This document shows positions 48,601 through 62,300 of a DNA stretch of 64,000 nt, piece by piece. This stretch comes from Triglochin maritima. Taxonomy: Eukaryota > Streptophyta > Magnoliopsida > Alismatales > Juncaginaceae. The position numbers and the translations under genes are program-made. The notes under the pieces were generated by a model that was given only the letters and a program-made list of their open reading frames with translations, searched no databases and was not told where the DNA came from. Within the stretch, counting starts at the first letter, position 1. Each line of letters begins with the position of its first letter. Location: positions 28,727,493 through 28,791,492 of the forward strand of contig OY821793.1 of the NCBI GenBank assembly GCA_963682175.1. The letters are read 5' to 3'.

Positions 48601-50197
48601 CCGTCGCCACCCTGCAGGCCAACACCAAATCGGCTGCGCTTCGAGCATCCGACCTGCAAATCTAGCGTTCTAACTTGCATTACGTAGACAATTCATCCCT
48701 CTATCTGTCCCTAAAATTTCAGAGCAAACTCCCTAGTATTCGGGGTCACGCCTCCTCCAAGAAGACGTAGCTCCCTACCAGCCACGCCCCCACATCATCA
48801 GCATTCTTCATCTCATCTCGCCTAGCCCTACATACGTCTAAATCGGGCATTCTAAGAGGAGTTACCCATCCACTCCTCCTCACTATGTGCTCGGGTGCCC
48901 AAATATAGACTAAGGCTCACCTAAGGTCCACTCAGGCCATTTCTTGGGACAAACGATGCGGCAGCTTCCACTTTGCCCGCGGGCAACACCCATGGACTTC
49001 CAAACGCGTTTTGGAAGCGAATGGGGTAGGCAACAACCGTGGGAACCCAAGCATGGGCACGAGCAACGTCCCAAAGAACTTTCCCCACGAGAAACCCCCA
49101 TTCCCTTCCGGACGCCTTCGGAAGTGCATGGGAATGCAACAACCTTGGGCAACCGAGCACGTCGAAGAGCAACGTCCACAGACACCTTGGTCTTTGCCCA
49201 CGAGCAACCCCCATTTCACCTACAAGTGCGCTTTCACTTCCAAACGTGTTTTGGAAGCGAATGCCTTAGGCCACTGCCGCGAGCACACACTAGGCCCTAG
49301 CGTGGCGCTGACATGCCAACTATGACAACACTAGGCTAGTGTCCATCGCCCGACCGCCAAATCACTCCGAGATGGGTGCGCCTCGTAGATAACGCGGATG
49401 GATATGTGGGGTCCTAAGTTCCATAAGCCGTGGTTGGGACGCCTAAAGACCACTTAGAAACTAGGTGTGGGGCTGGCCACATGCCACGCGTGGAGCTGGC
49501 CAAAGGTCACTCCGTCGCCACCCTGCAGGCCAACACCAAATCGGCTGCGCCTCGAGCATCCATCCTCCAAATCGAGCGTTCTAACTAGCATTACGTAGAC
49601 AATGCATCCCTCTATCTGCCCCTAAAATTTCAGAGCAAATGCCCAAGTATTCGGGGTCGCGCCTCCTCCAAGAAGACGTAGCTCCCTACCAGCCACGCTC
49701 CCACATCATCAGCATTCTTCATCTCATCGCGCCTCGCCCTACATACGTCTAAATCGGGCATTCTAAGAGGAGTTACCCATCCACTCCTCCTCACTATGAG
49801 CTCGGGTGCCCAAATATACACTAAGGCTCACCTAAGGTCCACTCAGGCCATTGCTTGGGACAAACGATGCGGCAGCTTCCACTTTGCCCGCGGGCAACAC
49901 CCATGGACTTCCAAACGCGTTTTGGAAGCGAATGGGGTAGGCAACAACCGTGGGAACCCAAGCATGGGCACGAGCAACGTCCCAAAGAACTTTCCCCACG
50001 AGAAACCCCCATTCCCTTCCGTACGCGTTCGGAAGTGCACGGGAAGGCAACAACCTTGGGCAACCGAGCACGTCGAAGAGCAACGTCCACAGGCACCTTG
50101 GTCTTTGCCCACGAGCAACCTCCATTTCACCTACAAGTGCGCTTTCACTGCCAAACGTGTTTTGGAAGCGAATGCCGCAGGCCACTGCCGCGAGCAC
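45642..50197 (-). repeat. Family with CCGGACGCCTTCGGAAG and GGGACGCCTAAAG
   Basis: Copies ending 46552, 47464, 48375 and 49286 share GACGCCTTCGG at dyad B where neighbours have GACGCGTTCGG. ACGTCTAAATCGG and TTGGGACGCC are also common. GGCCATTTCTTGGG near 46205 and 48939 recurs at 2,734 bp and ACTATGAGCTCGG near 47972 and 49794 at 1,822 bp. The copy ending 47464 is 912 bp from one extra T in GCGTTTTTGG near 47186. Confidence 0.75.
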
Positions 50198-53100
50198 ACA
50201 CTTGGCCCTAGCGTGGCGCTGACATGCCAACTATGACAACACTTGGCTAGTGTCCATCGCCCGACCGCCAAATCACTCCGAGATGGGTGCAACTCGTAGA
50301 TAACGCGGATGGATATGTGGGGTCCTAAGTTCCATAAACCGTGGTTGGGCCGCCTAAAGACCACTTAGAAACTAGGTGTGGGGCTGGCCACATGCCACGC
50401 GTGGAGCTGGCCAAAGGCCACTCCGTCGCCACCCTGCAGGCCAACACCAAATCGGCTGTGCCTCGAGCATCCGACCTCCAAATCGAGCGTTCTAACTTGC
50501 ATTACGTGGACATTTCATCCCTCTATCTGCCACTAAAATTTCAGAGCAAACACCCAAGTATTCGGGGTCGCGCCTCCTCCAAGAAGACGTAGCTCCCTAC
50601 CAGCCACGCCCCCACATCATCAGCATTCTTCATCTCATCGCGCCTCGCCCTACATACATCTAAATCGGGCATTCTAAGAGGAGTTACCCATCCACTCCTC
50701 CTCACTATTAGCTCGGGTGCCCAAATATAGACTAAGGCTCACCTAAGGTCCACTCAGGCCATTGCTTGGGACAAACGATGCGGCAGCTTCCACTTTGCCC
50801 GCGGGCAACACCCATGGACTTCCAAACGCGTTTTGGAAGCGAATGGGGTAGGCAACAACCGTGGGAACCCAAGCATGGGCACGAGCAACGTCCCAAAGAA
50901 CTTTCCCCACGAGAAACCCCCATTCCCTTCCGGACGCGTTCGGAAGTGCACGGGAAGGCAACAACCTTGGGCAACCGAGCACGTCGAAGAGCAACGTCCA
51001 CAGGCACCTTGGTCTTTGCCCACGAACAACCTCCATTTCACCTACAAGTGCGCTTTCACTGCCAAACGTGTTTTGGAAGCGAATGCCGCAGGCCACTGCC
51101 GCGAGCACACACTAGGCCCTAGCGTGGCGCTGACATGCCAACTATGACAACACTAGGCTAGTGTCCATCGCCCGACCGCCAAATCACTCCGAGATGGGTG
51201 CACCTCGTAGATAACGCGGATGGATATGTGGGGTCCTAAGTTCCATAAACCGTGGTTGGGCCGCCTAAAGACCACTTAGAAACTAGGTGTGGGGCTGGCC
51301 ACATGCAACGCGTGGAGCTGGCCAAAGGCCACTCCATCGCCACCCTGCAGGCCAACACCAAATCGGCTGCACCTCGAGCATCCGACCTCCAAATCGAGCG
51401 TTCTAACTTGCATTACATAGAAAATTCATCCCTCTATCTGCCCCTAAAAGTTCAGAGCAAACGCTCAAGCATTCGGGGTCGCGCCTCCTCCAAGAAGACG
51501 TAGCTCCCTACCAGCCACGCCCCCACATCATCAGCATTCTTCATCTCATCGCGCCTCGCCCTACATACATCTAAATCGGGCATTCTAAGAGGAGTTACCC
51601 ATCCACTCCTCCTCACTATGTGCTCGGGTGCCCAAATATAGACTAAGGCTCACCTAAGGTCCACTCAGGCCATTGCTTGGGACAAACGATGCGGCAGCTT
51701 CCACTTTGCCCGCGGGCAACACCCATGGACTTCCAAACGCGTTTTGGAAGCGAATGGGGTAGGCAACAACCGTGGGAACCCAAGCATGGGCACGAGCAAC
51801 GTCCCAAAGAACTTTCCCTACGAGAAACCCCAATTCCCTTCCGGACGCGTTCGGAAGTGCACGGGAAGGCAACAACCTTGGGCAACCGAGCACGTCGAAG
51901 AGCAACGTCCACAGGCACCTTGGTCTTTGCCCACGAGCAACCTCCATTTCACCTACAATTACGCTATCACTGCCAAACGTGTTTTGGAAGCGAATGCCGC
52001 AGGCCACTGCCGCGAGCACACACTAGGCCCTAGCGTTGCGCTGACATGCCAACTATGACAACACTAGGCTAGTGTCCATCGCCCGACCGCCAAATCACTC
52101 CGAGATGGGTGCACCTCGTAGATAACGCGGATGGATATGTGGGGTCCTAAGTTCCATAAACCGTGGTTGGGCCGCCTGAAGACCACTTAGCAACTAGGTG
52201 TGGGGCTGGCCACATGCCACGCGTGGAGCTGGCCCAAGGCCACTCCGTCGCCACCCTGCAGGCCAACACCAAATCGGCTGCGCCTCGAGCATCCGACCTC
52301 CAAATCGAGCGTTCTAACTTGCATTACGTAGACATTTCCTCCGTCTATCTGCCACTAAAATTTCAGAGCAAACGCCCAAGTATTCGTGGTCGCGCCTCCT
52401 CCAAGAAGACGTAGCTCCCTACCAGCCACGCCCCCACATCATCAGCATTCTTCATCTCATCGCGCCTCGCCCTACATACATCTAAATCGGGCATTCTAAG
52501 AGGAGTTACCCATCCACTCCTCCTCACTATGTGCTCGGGTGCCCAAATATAGACTAAGGCTCACCTAAGGTCCACTCAGGCCATTGCTTGGGACAAACGA
52601 TGCGGCAGCTTCCACTTTGCCCGCGGGCAACACCCATGGACTTCCAAACGCGTTTTGGAAGCGAATGGGGTAGGCAACAACTGTGGGAACCCAAGCATGG
52701 GCACGAGCAACGTCCCAAAGAACTTTCCCCACGAGAAACCCCCATTCCCTTCCGTACGCGTTCGGAAGTGCACGGGAAGGCAACAACCTTGGGCAACCGA
52801 GCACGTCGAAGAGCAACGTCCACAGGCACCTTGGTCTTTGCCCACGAGCAACCTCCATTTCACCTACAAGTGCGCTTTCACTGCCAAACGTGTTTTGGAA
52901 GCGAATGCCGCAGGCCACTGCCGCGAGCACACACTAGGCCCTAGCGTGGCGCTGACATGCCAACTATGACAACACTAGGCTAGTGTCCATCGCCCGACCG
53001 CCAAATCACTCCGAGATGGGTGCACCTCGTAGATAACGCGGATGGATATGTGGGGTCCTAAGTTCCATAAACCGTGGTTGGGCCGCCTAAAGACCACTTA

Positions 53101-56100
53101 GAAACTAGGTGTGGGGCTGGCCACATGCCACGCGTGGAGCTGGCAAAAGGCCACTCCGTCGCCACCCTGCAGGCCAACACCAAATCGGCTGTGCCTCGAG
53201 CATCCGACCTCCAAATCGAGCGTTCTAACTTGCATTACGTATACAATTCATCCCTCTATCTTCCCCTGAAATTTCAGAGCAAACACCAAAGTATTCGGGG
53301 TCGCGCCTCCTCCAAGAAGACGTAGCTCCCTACCAGCCACGCCCCCACATCATCAGCATTCTTCATCTCATCGCGCCTCGCCCTACATACATCTAAATCG
53401 GGCATTCTAAGAGGAGTTACCCATCCACTCCTCCTCACTATGTGCTCGGGTGCCCAAATATAGAGTAAGGCTCACCTAAGGTCCACTCAGGCCATTGCTT
53501 GGGACAAACGATGCGGCAGCTTCCACTTTGCCCGCGGGCAACACCCATGGACTTCCAAACGCGTTTTGGAAGCGAATGGGGTAGGCAACAACCGTGGGAA
53601 CCCAAGCATGGGCACGAGCAACGTCCCAAAGAACTTTCCCCATGAGAAACCCCCATTCCCTTCCGTACGCGTTCGGAAGTGCACGGGAAGGCAACAACCT
53701 TGGGCAACCGAGCACGTCGAAGAGCAACGTCCACAGGCACCTTGGTCTTTGCCCACGAGCAACCTCCATTTCACCTACAAGTGCGCTTTCACTGCCAAAC
53801 GTGTTTTGGAAGCGAATGCCGCAGGCCACTGCCGCGAGCACACACTAGGCCCTAGCGTGGCGCTGACATGCCAACTATGACAACACTAGGCTAGTGTCCA
53901 TCGCCCGACCGCCAAATCACTCCGAGATGGGTGCACCTCGTAGATAACGCGGATGGATATGTGGGGTCCTAAGTTCCATAAACCGTGGTTGGGCCGCCTA
54001 AAGACCACTTAGAAACTAGGTGTGGGGCTGGCCACATGCCACGCGTGGAGCTGGCAAAAGGCCACTCCGTCGCCACCCTGCAGGCCAACACCAAATCGGC
54101 TGTGCCTCGAGCATCCGACCTCCAAATCGAGCGTTCTAACTTGCATTACGTAGACAATTCATCCCTCTATCTTCCCCTGAAATTTCAGAGCAAACACCCA
54201 AGCATTCGGGGTCGCGCCTCCTCCAAGAAGACGTAGCTCCCTACCAGCCACGCCCCCACATCATCAGCATTCTTCATCTCATCGCGCCTCGCCCTACATA
54301 CATCTAAATCGGGCATTCTAAGAGGAGTTACCCATCCACTCCTCCTCACTATGTGCTCGGGTGCCCAAATATAGACTAAGGCTCACCTAAGGTCCACTCA
54401 GGCCATTGCTTGGGACAAACGATGCGGCAGCTTCCACTTTGCCCGCGGGCAACACCCATGGACTTCCAAACGCGTTTTGGAAGCGAATGGGGTAGGCAAC
54501 AACCGTGGGAACCCAAGCATGGGCACGAGCAACGTCCCAAAGAACTTTCCCCACGAGAAACCCCCATTCCCTTCCGTACGCGTTCGGAAGTGCACGGGAA
54601 GGCAACAACCTTGGGCAACCGAGCACGTCGAAGAGCAACGTCCACAGGCACCTTGGTCTTTGCCCACGAGCAACCTCCATTTCACCTACAAGTGCGCTTT
54701 CACTGCCAAACGTGTTTTGGAAGCGAATGCCGCAGGCCACTGCCGCGAGCACACACCAGGCCCTAGCGTGGCGCAGACATGCCAACTATGACAACACTAG
54801 GCTAGTGTCCATCGCCCGACCGCCAAATCACTCCGAGATGGGTGCACCTCGTAGATAACGCGGATGGATATGTGGGGTCCTAAGTTCCATAAACCGTGGT
54901 TGGGCCGCCTAAAGACCACTTAGAAACTAGGTGTGGGGCTGGCCACATGCCACGCGTGGAGCTGGCCAAAGGCCACTCCGTCGCCACCCTGCAGGCCAAC
55001 ACCAAATCGGCTGTGCCTCGAGCATCCGACCTCCAAATCGAGCGTTCTAACTTGCATTACGTAGACAATTCATCCCTCTATCTTCCCCTAAAATTTCAGA
55101 GCAAACGCCCAAGTATTCGGGGTCGCGCCTCCTCCAAGAAGACGTAGCTCCCTACCAGCCACGCCCCCACATCATCAGCATTCTTCATCTCATCACGCCT
55201 CGCCCTACATACATCTAAATCGGGCATTCTAAGAGGAGTTACCCATCCACTCCTCCTCACTATGTGCTCGGGTGCCCAAATATAGACTAAGGCTCACCTA
55301 AGGTCCACTCAGGCCATTGCTTGGGACAAACGATGCGGCAGCTTCCACTTTGCCCGCGGGCAACACCCATGGACTTCCAAACGCGTTTTGGAAGCGAATG
55401 GGGTAGGCAACAACCGTGGGAACCCAAGCATGGGCACGAGCAACGTCCCAAAGAACTTTCCCCACGAGAAACCCCCATTCCCTTCCGTACGCGTTCGGAA
55501 GTGCACGGGAAGGCAACAACCTTGGGCAACCGAGCACGTCGAAGAGCAACGTCCACAGGCACCTTGGTCTTTGCCCACGAGCAACCTCCATTTCACCTAC
55601 AAGTGCGCTTTCACTGCCAAACGTGTTTTGGAAGCGAATGCCGCAGGCCACTGCCGCGAGCACACACTAGGCCCTAGCGTGGCGCTGACATGCCAACTAT
55701 GACAACACTAGGCTAGTGTCCATCGCCCGACCGCCAAATCACTCCGAGATGGGTGCACCTCGTAGATAACGCGGATGGATATGTGGGGTCCTAAGTTCCA
55801 TAAACCGTGGTTGGGCCGCCTAAAGACCACTTAGAAACTAGGTGTGGGGCTGGCCACATGCCACGCGTGGAGCTGGCCAAAGGCCACTCCGTCGCCACCC
55901 TGCAGGCCAACACCAAATCGGCTGTGCCTCGAGTATCCGCCCTCCAAATCGAGCGTTCTAACTTGCATTACGTAGAAAATTCATCCCTCTATCTTCCCCT
56001 AAAATTTCAGAGCAAACGCCCAAGTATTCGGGGTCACGCCTCCTCCAAGAAGACGTAGCTCCCTACCAGCCACGCCCCCACATCATCAGCATTCTTCATC

Positions 56101-58396
56101 TCATCGCGCCTCGCCCTACATACATCTAAATCGGGCATTCTAAGAGGATTTACCCATCCACTCCTCCTCACTATGTGCTCGGGTGCCCAAATATAGACTA
56201 AGGCTCACCTAAGGTCCACTCAGGCCATTGCTTGGGACAAACGATGCGGCAGCTTCCACTTTGCCCGCGGGCAACACCCATGGACTTCCAAACGCGTTTT
56301 GGAAGCGAATGGGGTAGGCAACAACCGTGGGAACCCAAGCATGGGCACGAGCAACGTCCCAAAGAACTTTCCCCACGAGAAACCCTCATTCCCTTCCGGA
56401 CGCGTTCGGAAGTGCACGGGAAGGCAACAACCTTGGGCAACCGAGCACGTCGAAGAGCAACGTCCACAGGCACCTTGGTCTTTGCCCACGAGCAACCTCC
56501 ATTTCACCTACAAGTGCGCTTTCACTGCCAAACGTGTTTTGGAAGCGAATGCCGCAGGCCACTGCCGCGAGCACACACTAGGCCCTAGCGTGGCGCTGAC
56601 ATGCCAACTATGACAACACTAGGCTAGTGTCCATCGCCCGACCGCCAAATCACTCCGAGATGGGTGCACCTCGTAGATAACGCGGATGGATATGTGGGGT
56701 CCTAAGTTCCATAAACCGTGGTTGGGCCGCCTAAAGACCACTTAGAAACTAGGTGTGGGGCTGGCCACATGCCACGCGTGGAGCTGGCCAAAGGCCACTC
56801 CGTCGCCACCCTGCAGGCCAACACCAAATCGGCTGCGCCTCGAGCATCCGACCTCCAAATCGAGCGTTCTAACTTGCATTACATAGACAATTCATCCCTC
56901 TATCTGCTTCTAAAAGTTCAGAGCAAACGCCCAAGTATTCGGGGTCGCGCCTCCTCCAAGAAGACGTAGCTCCCTACCAGCCACGCCCCCACATCATCAG
57001 CATTCTTCATCTCATCGCGCCTCGCCCTACATACATCTAAATCGGGCATTCTAAGAGGAGTTACCCATCCACTCCTCCTCACTATGTGCTCGGGTGCCCA
57101 AATATAGACTAAGGCTCACCTAAGGTCCACTCAGGCCATTGCTTGGGACAAACGATGCGGCAGCTTCCACTTTGCCCGCGGGCAACACCCATGGACTTCC
57201 AAACGCGTTTTGGAAGCGAATGGGGTTGGCAACAACCGTGGGAACCCAAGCATGGGCACGAGCAACGTCCCAAAGAACTTTCCCCACGAGAAACCACCAT
57301 TCCCTTCCGTACGCGTTCGGAAGTGCACGGGAAGGCAACAACCTTGGGCAACCGAGCACGTCGAAGAGCAACGTCCACAGGCACCTTGGTCTTTGCCCAC
57401 GAGCAACCTCCATTTCACCTACAAGTGCGCTTTCACTGCCAAACGTGTTTTGGAAGCGAATGCCGCAGGCCACTGCCGCGAGCACACACTAGGCCCTAGC
57501 GTGGCGCTGACATGCCAACTATGACAACACTAGGCTAGTGTCCATCGCCCGACCGCCAAATCACTCCGAGATGGGTGCACCTCGTAGATAACGCGGATGG
57601 ATATGTGGGGTCCTAAGTTCCATAAACCGTGGTTGGGCCGCCTAAAGACCACTTAGAAACTAGGTGTGGGGCTGGCCACATGCCACGCGTGGGGCTGGCC
57701 AAAGGCCACTCCGTCGCCACCCTGCAGGCCAACACCAAATCGGCTGTGCCTCGAGCATCCGACCTCCAAATCGAGCGTTCTAACTTGCATTACGTAGACA
57801 ATTCATCCCTCTATCTTCCCCTAAAATTTCAGAGCAAACTCCCAAGTATTCGGGGTCGCGCCTCCTCCAAGAATACGTAGCTCCCTACCAGCCACGCCCC
57901 CACATCATCAGCATTCTTCATCTCATCGCGCCTCGCCCTACATACATCTAAATCGGGCATTCTAAGAGGAGTTACCCATCCACTCCTCCTCACTATGTGC
58001 TCGGGTGCCCAAATATAGACTAAGGCTCACCTAAGGTCCACTCAGGTCATTGCTTGGGACAAACGATGCGGCAGCTTCCACTTTGCCCGAGGGCAACACC
58101 CATGGACTTCCCAACGCGTTTTGGAAGCGAATGGGGTAGGCAACAACCGTGGGAACCCAAGCATGGGCACGAGCAACGTCCCAAAGAACTTTCCCCACGA
58201 GAAACCCCCATTCCCTTCCGGACGCGTTCGGAAGTGCACGGGAAGGCAACAACCTTGGGCAACCGAGCACGTCGAAGAGCAACGTCCACAGGCACCTTGG
58301 TCTTTGCCCACGAGCAACCTCCATTTCACCTACAAGTGCGCTTTCACTTCCAAACGTGTTTTGGAAGCGAATGCCGCAGGCCACTGCCGCGAGCAC
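50198..58396 (-). repeat. Homogeneous nine-monomer block
   Basis: Nine monomers, all 911 bp. Several share CTTCCGTACGCG at dyad B (near 52750, 53662, 54573, 55484, 57306), GGCTGTGCCTCGAGC and CTATCTTCCCC. TTCACTGCC at dyad A is common to most. Differences between neighbours are few, which points to recent local amplification. Confidence 0.75.
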
Positions 58397-59336
58397 ACAC
58401 TAGGCCCTAGCGTGGCGCTGACATGCCAACTATGACAACACTAGGCTAGTGTCCATCGCCCGACCGCCAAATCACTCCGAGATGGGTGCACCTCGTAGAT
58501 AACGCGGATGGATATGTGGGGTCCTAAGTTCCATAAACCGTGGTTGGGCCGCCTAAAGACCACTTAGAAACTAGGTGTGGGGCTGGCCACATGCCACGCG
58601 TGGGGCTGGCCAAAGGCCACTCCGTCGCCACCCTGCAGGCCAACACCACTACGTCGCCACCCTGCAGGCCAACACCAAATTGGCTGCGCCGCGAGCATCC
58701 GACCTCCAAATCGAGCGTTCTAACTTGCATCACGTAGACAATTCATCCCTCTATCTGCCCGTAAAACTTCAGACGAAACTCCCAAGTATTCGTGGTCGCG
58801 CCTCCTCCAAGAAGACGCAGCTCCCTACCAGCCACGCCCCCACATCATCAGCATTCTTCATCTCATCGCGCCTCGCCCTACATACATCTAAATCGGGCAT
58901 TCTAAGAGGAGTTTCCCATCCACTCCTCCTCACTATGTGCTCGGGTGCCCAAATATAGACTAAGGCTCACCTAAGGTCCACTCAGGCCATTGCTTGGGAC
59001 AAACGATGCGGCAGCTTCCACTTTGCCCGCGGGCAACACCCATGGACTTCCAAACGCGTTTTGGAAGCGAATGGGGTAGGCAACAACCGTGGGAACCCAA
59101 GCATGGGCACGAGCAACGTCCCAAAGAACTTTCCCCACGAGAAACCCCCATTCCCTTCCGCACGCGTTCGGAAGTGCACGGGAAGGCAACAACCTTGGGC
59201 AACCGAGCACGTCGAAGAGCAACGTCCACAGGCACCTTGGTCTTTGCCCACGAGCAACCCCCATTTCACCTGCAAGTGCGCTTTCACTTCGAAACGTGTT
59301 TTGGAAGCGAATGCCGTAGGCCACTGCCGCGAGCAC
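58397..59336 (-). repeat. 940-bp monomer with 29-bp tandem duplication
   Basis: CGTCGCCACCCTGCAGG occurs twice, near 58624 and 58653, with ACTA at the join, adding 29 bp. This is the only copy with two CCTGCAGG sites. AAATTGGCTGCGCCGCGAGC, CCCGTAAAACTTC and GACGCAGCTCC recur 2,733 bp later without the duplication. Confidence 0.85.
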
Positions 59337-62300
59337 ACACTAGGCCCTAGCGTGGCGCTGAAATGCCAACTATGACAACACTAGGCTAGTGTCCATCGCC
59401 CGACCGCCAAATCACTCCGAGATGGGTGTGCCTCGTAGATAACGCGGATGGATATGTGGGGTCCTAAGTTCCATAAACCGTGGTTGGGCCGCCTAAAGGC
59501 CACTTAGAAACTAGGTGTGGGGCTGGCCACATGCCACGCGTGGAGCTGGCCAAAGGCCACTCCGTCGCCACCCTGCAGGCCAACACCAAATCGGCTGTGC
59601 CTCGAGCATCCGACCTCCAAATCGAGCGTTCTAACTTGCATCACGTAGACAATTCATCCCTCTATCGGCCCCTAAAATTTCAGAGTAAACGCCCAAGTAT
59701 TCGGGGTCGCGCCTCCTCCAATAAGACGTAGCTCCCTACCAGCCACGCCCCCACATCATCAGCATTCTTCATCTCATCGCGCCTCGCCCTACATACATCT
59801 AAATCGGGCATTCTAAGAGGAGTTACCCATCCACTCCTCCTCACTATGTGCTCGGGTGCCCAAATATAGACTAAGGCTCACCTAAGGTCCACTCAGGCCA
59901 TTGCTTGGGACAAACGATGCGGCAGCTTCCACTTTGCCCGCGGGCAACACACATGGACTTCCAAACGCGTTTTGGAAGCGAATGGGGTAGGCAACAACCG
60001 TGGGAACCCAAGCATGGGCACGAGCAACGTCCCAAAGAACTTTCCCCACGAGAAACCCCCATTCCCTTCCGGACGCGTTGGGAAATGCACGGGAAGGCAA
60101 CAACCTTGGGCAACCGAGCACGTCGAAGAGCAACGTCCACAGGCACCTTGGTCTTTGCCCACGAGCAACCTCCATTTCACCTACAAGTGCGCTTTCACTT
60201 CCAAACGTGTTTTGGAAGCGAATGCCGCAGGCCACTGCCGCGAGCACACACTAGGCCCTAGCGTGGCGTTGACATGCCAACTATGACAACACTAAGCTAG
60301 TGTCCATCGCCCGACCGTCAAATCACTCCGAGATGGTTGCACCTCGTAGATAACGCGGATGGATATGTGGGGTCCTAAGTTCCATAAACCGTGGTTGGGC
60401 CGCCTAAAGGCCACTTAGAAACTAGGTGTGGGGCTGGCCACATGCCACGCGTGGAGCTGGCCAAAGGCCACTCCGTCGCCACCCTGCAGGCCAACACCAA
60501 ATCGGCTGTGCCTCGAGCATCCGACCTCCAAATCGAGCGTTCTAACTTGCATTACGTAGACAATTCATCCCTCTATCGGCCCCTAAAATTTCAGAGCAAA
60601 CGCCCAAGTATTCGGGGTCGCGCCTCCTCCAATAAGACGTAGCTCCCTACCAGCCACGCCCCCACATCATCAGCATTCTTCATCTCATCGCGCCTCGCCC
60701 TACATACATCTAAATCGGGCATTCTAAGAGGAGTTACCCATCCACTCCTCCTCACTATGTGCTCGGGTGCCCAAATATAGACTAAGGCTCACCTAAGGTC
60801 CACTCAGGCCATTGCTTGGGACAAACGATGCGGCAGCTTCCACTTTGCCCGCGGGCAACACCCATGGACTTCCAAACGCGTTTTGGAAGCGAATGGGGTA
60901 GGCAACAACCGTGGGAACCCAAGCATGGGAACGAGAAACGTCCCAAAGAACTTTCCCCACGAGAAACCCCCATTCCCTTCCGGACGCGTTGGGAAGTGCA
61001 CGGGAAGGCAACAACCTTGGGCAACCGAGCACGTCGAAGAGCAACTACCACAGGCACCTTGGTCTTTGCCCACGAGCAACCTCCATTTCACCTACAAGTG
61101 CGCTTTCACTTCCAAACGTGTTTTGGAAGCGAATGTCGCAGGCCACTGCCGCGAGCACACACTAGGCCCTAGCGTGGCGCTGACATGCCAACTATGACAA
61201 CACTAGGCTAGTGTACATCGCCCGACCGCCAAATTACTCCGAGATGGGTGCGTCTCGTAGATAACGCGGATGGATATGTGGGGTCCTAAGTTCCATAAAC
61301 CGTGGTTGGGCCGCCTAAAGACCACTTAGAAACTAGGTGTGGGGCTGGCCACATGCCACGCGTGGAGCTAGCCAAAGGCCACTCCGTCGCCACCCTGCAG
61401 GCCAACACCAAATTGGCTGCGCCGCGAGCATCCGACCTCCAAATTGAGCGTTCTAACTTGCATCACGTAGACAATTCATCCCTCTATCTTCCCGTAAAAC
61501 TTCAGACGAAACTCCCAAGTATTCGTGGTCGCGCCTCCTCCAAGAAGACGCAGCTCCCTACCAGCCACGCCCCCACATCATCAGCATTCTTCATCTCATC
61601 GCGCCTCGCCCTACATACATCTAAATCGGGCATTCTAAGAGGAGTTTCCCATCCACTCCTCCTCACTATGTGCTCGGGTGCCCAAATATAGACTAAGGCT
61701 CACCTAAGGTCCACTCAGGCCATTGCTTGGGACAAACGATGCGGCAGCTTCCACTTTGCCCGCGGGCAACACCCATGGACTTCCAAACGCGTTTTGGAAG
61801 CGAATGGGGTAGGCAACAACCGTGGGAACCCAAGCATGGGCACGAGCAACGTCCCAAAGAACTTTCCCCACGAGAAACCCCCATTCCCTTCCGCACGCGT
61901 TCGGAAGTGCACGGGAAGGCAACAACCTTGGGCAACCTAGCACGTCGAAGAGCAACGTCCACAGGCACCTTGGTCTTTGCCCACGAGCAACCCCCATTTC
62001 ACCTGCAAGTGCGCTTTCACTTCGAAACGTGTTTTGGAAGCGAATGCCGTAGGCCACTGCCGCGAGCACACACTAGGCCCTAGCGTGGCGCTGAAATGCC
62101 AACTATGACAACACTAGGCTAGTGTCCATCGCCCAACCGCCAAATCACTCCGAGATGGGTGTGCCTCGTAGATAACGCGGATGGATATGTGGGGTCCTAA
62201 GTTCCATAAACCGTGGTTGGGCCGCCTAAAGGCCACTTAGAAACTAGGTGTGGGGCTGGCCACATGCCACGCGTGGAGCTGGCCAAAGGCCACTCCGTCG

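Noticed and set aside
54505..54858. Longer than usual open frame of 117 codons, and similar extended frames at 17180, 44006, 58575 and 61302
   Set aside because: Each is a satellite frame extended by a single substitution or 1-bp loss that removed a stop (for example GACGCAGCTCC for GACGTAGCTCC at 61545). No coding signal is added.
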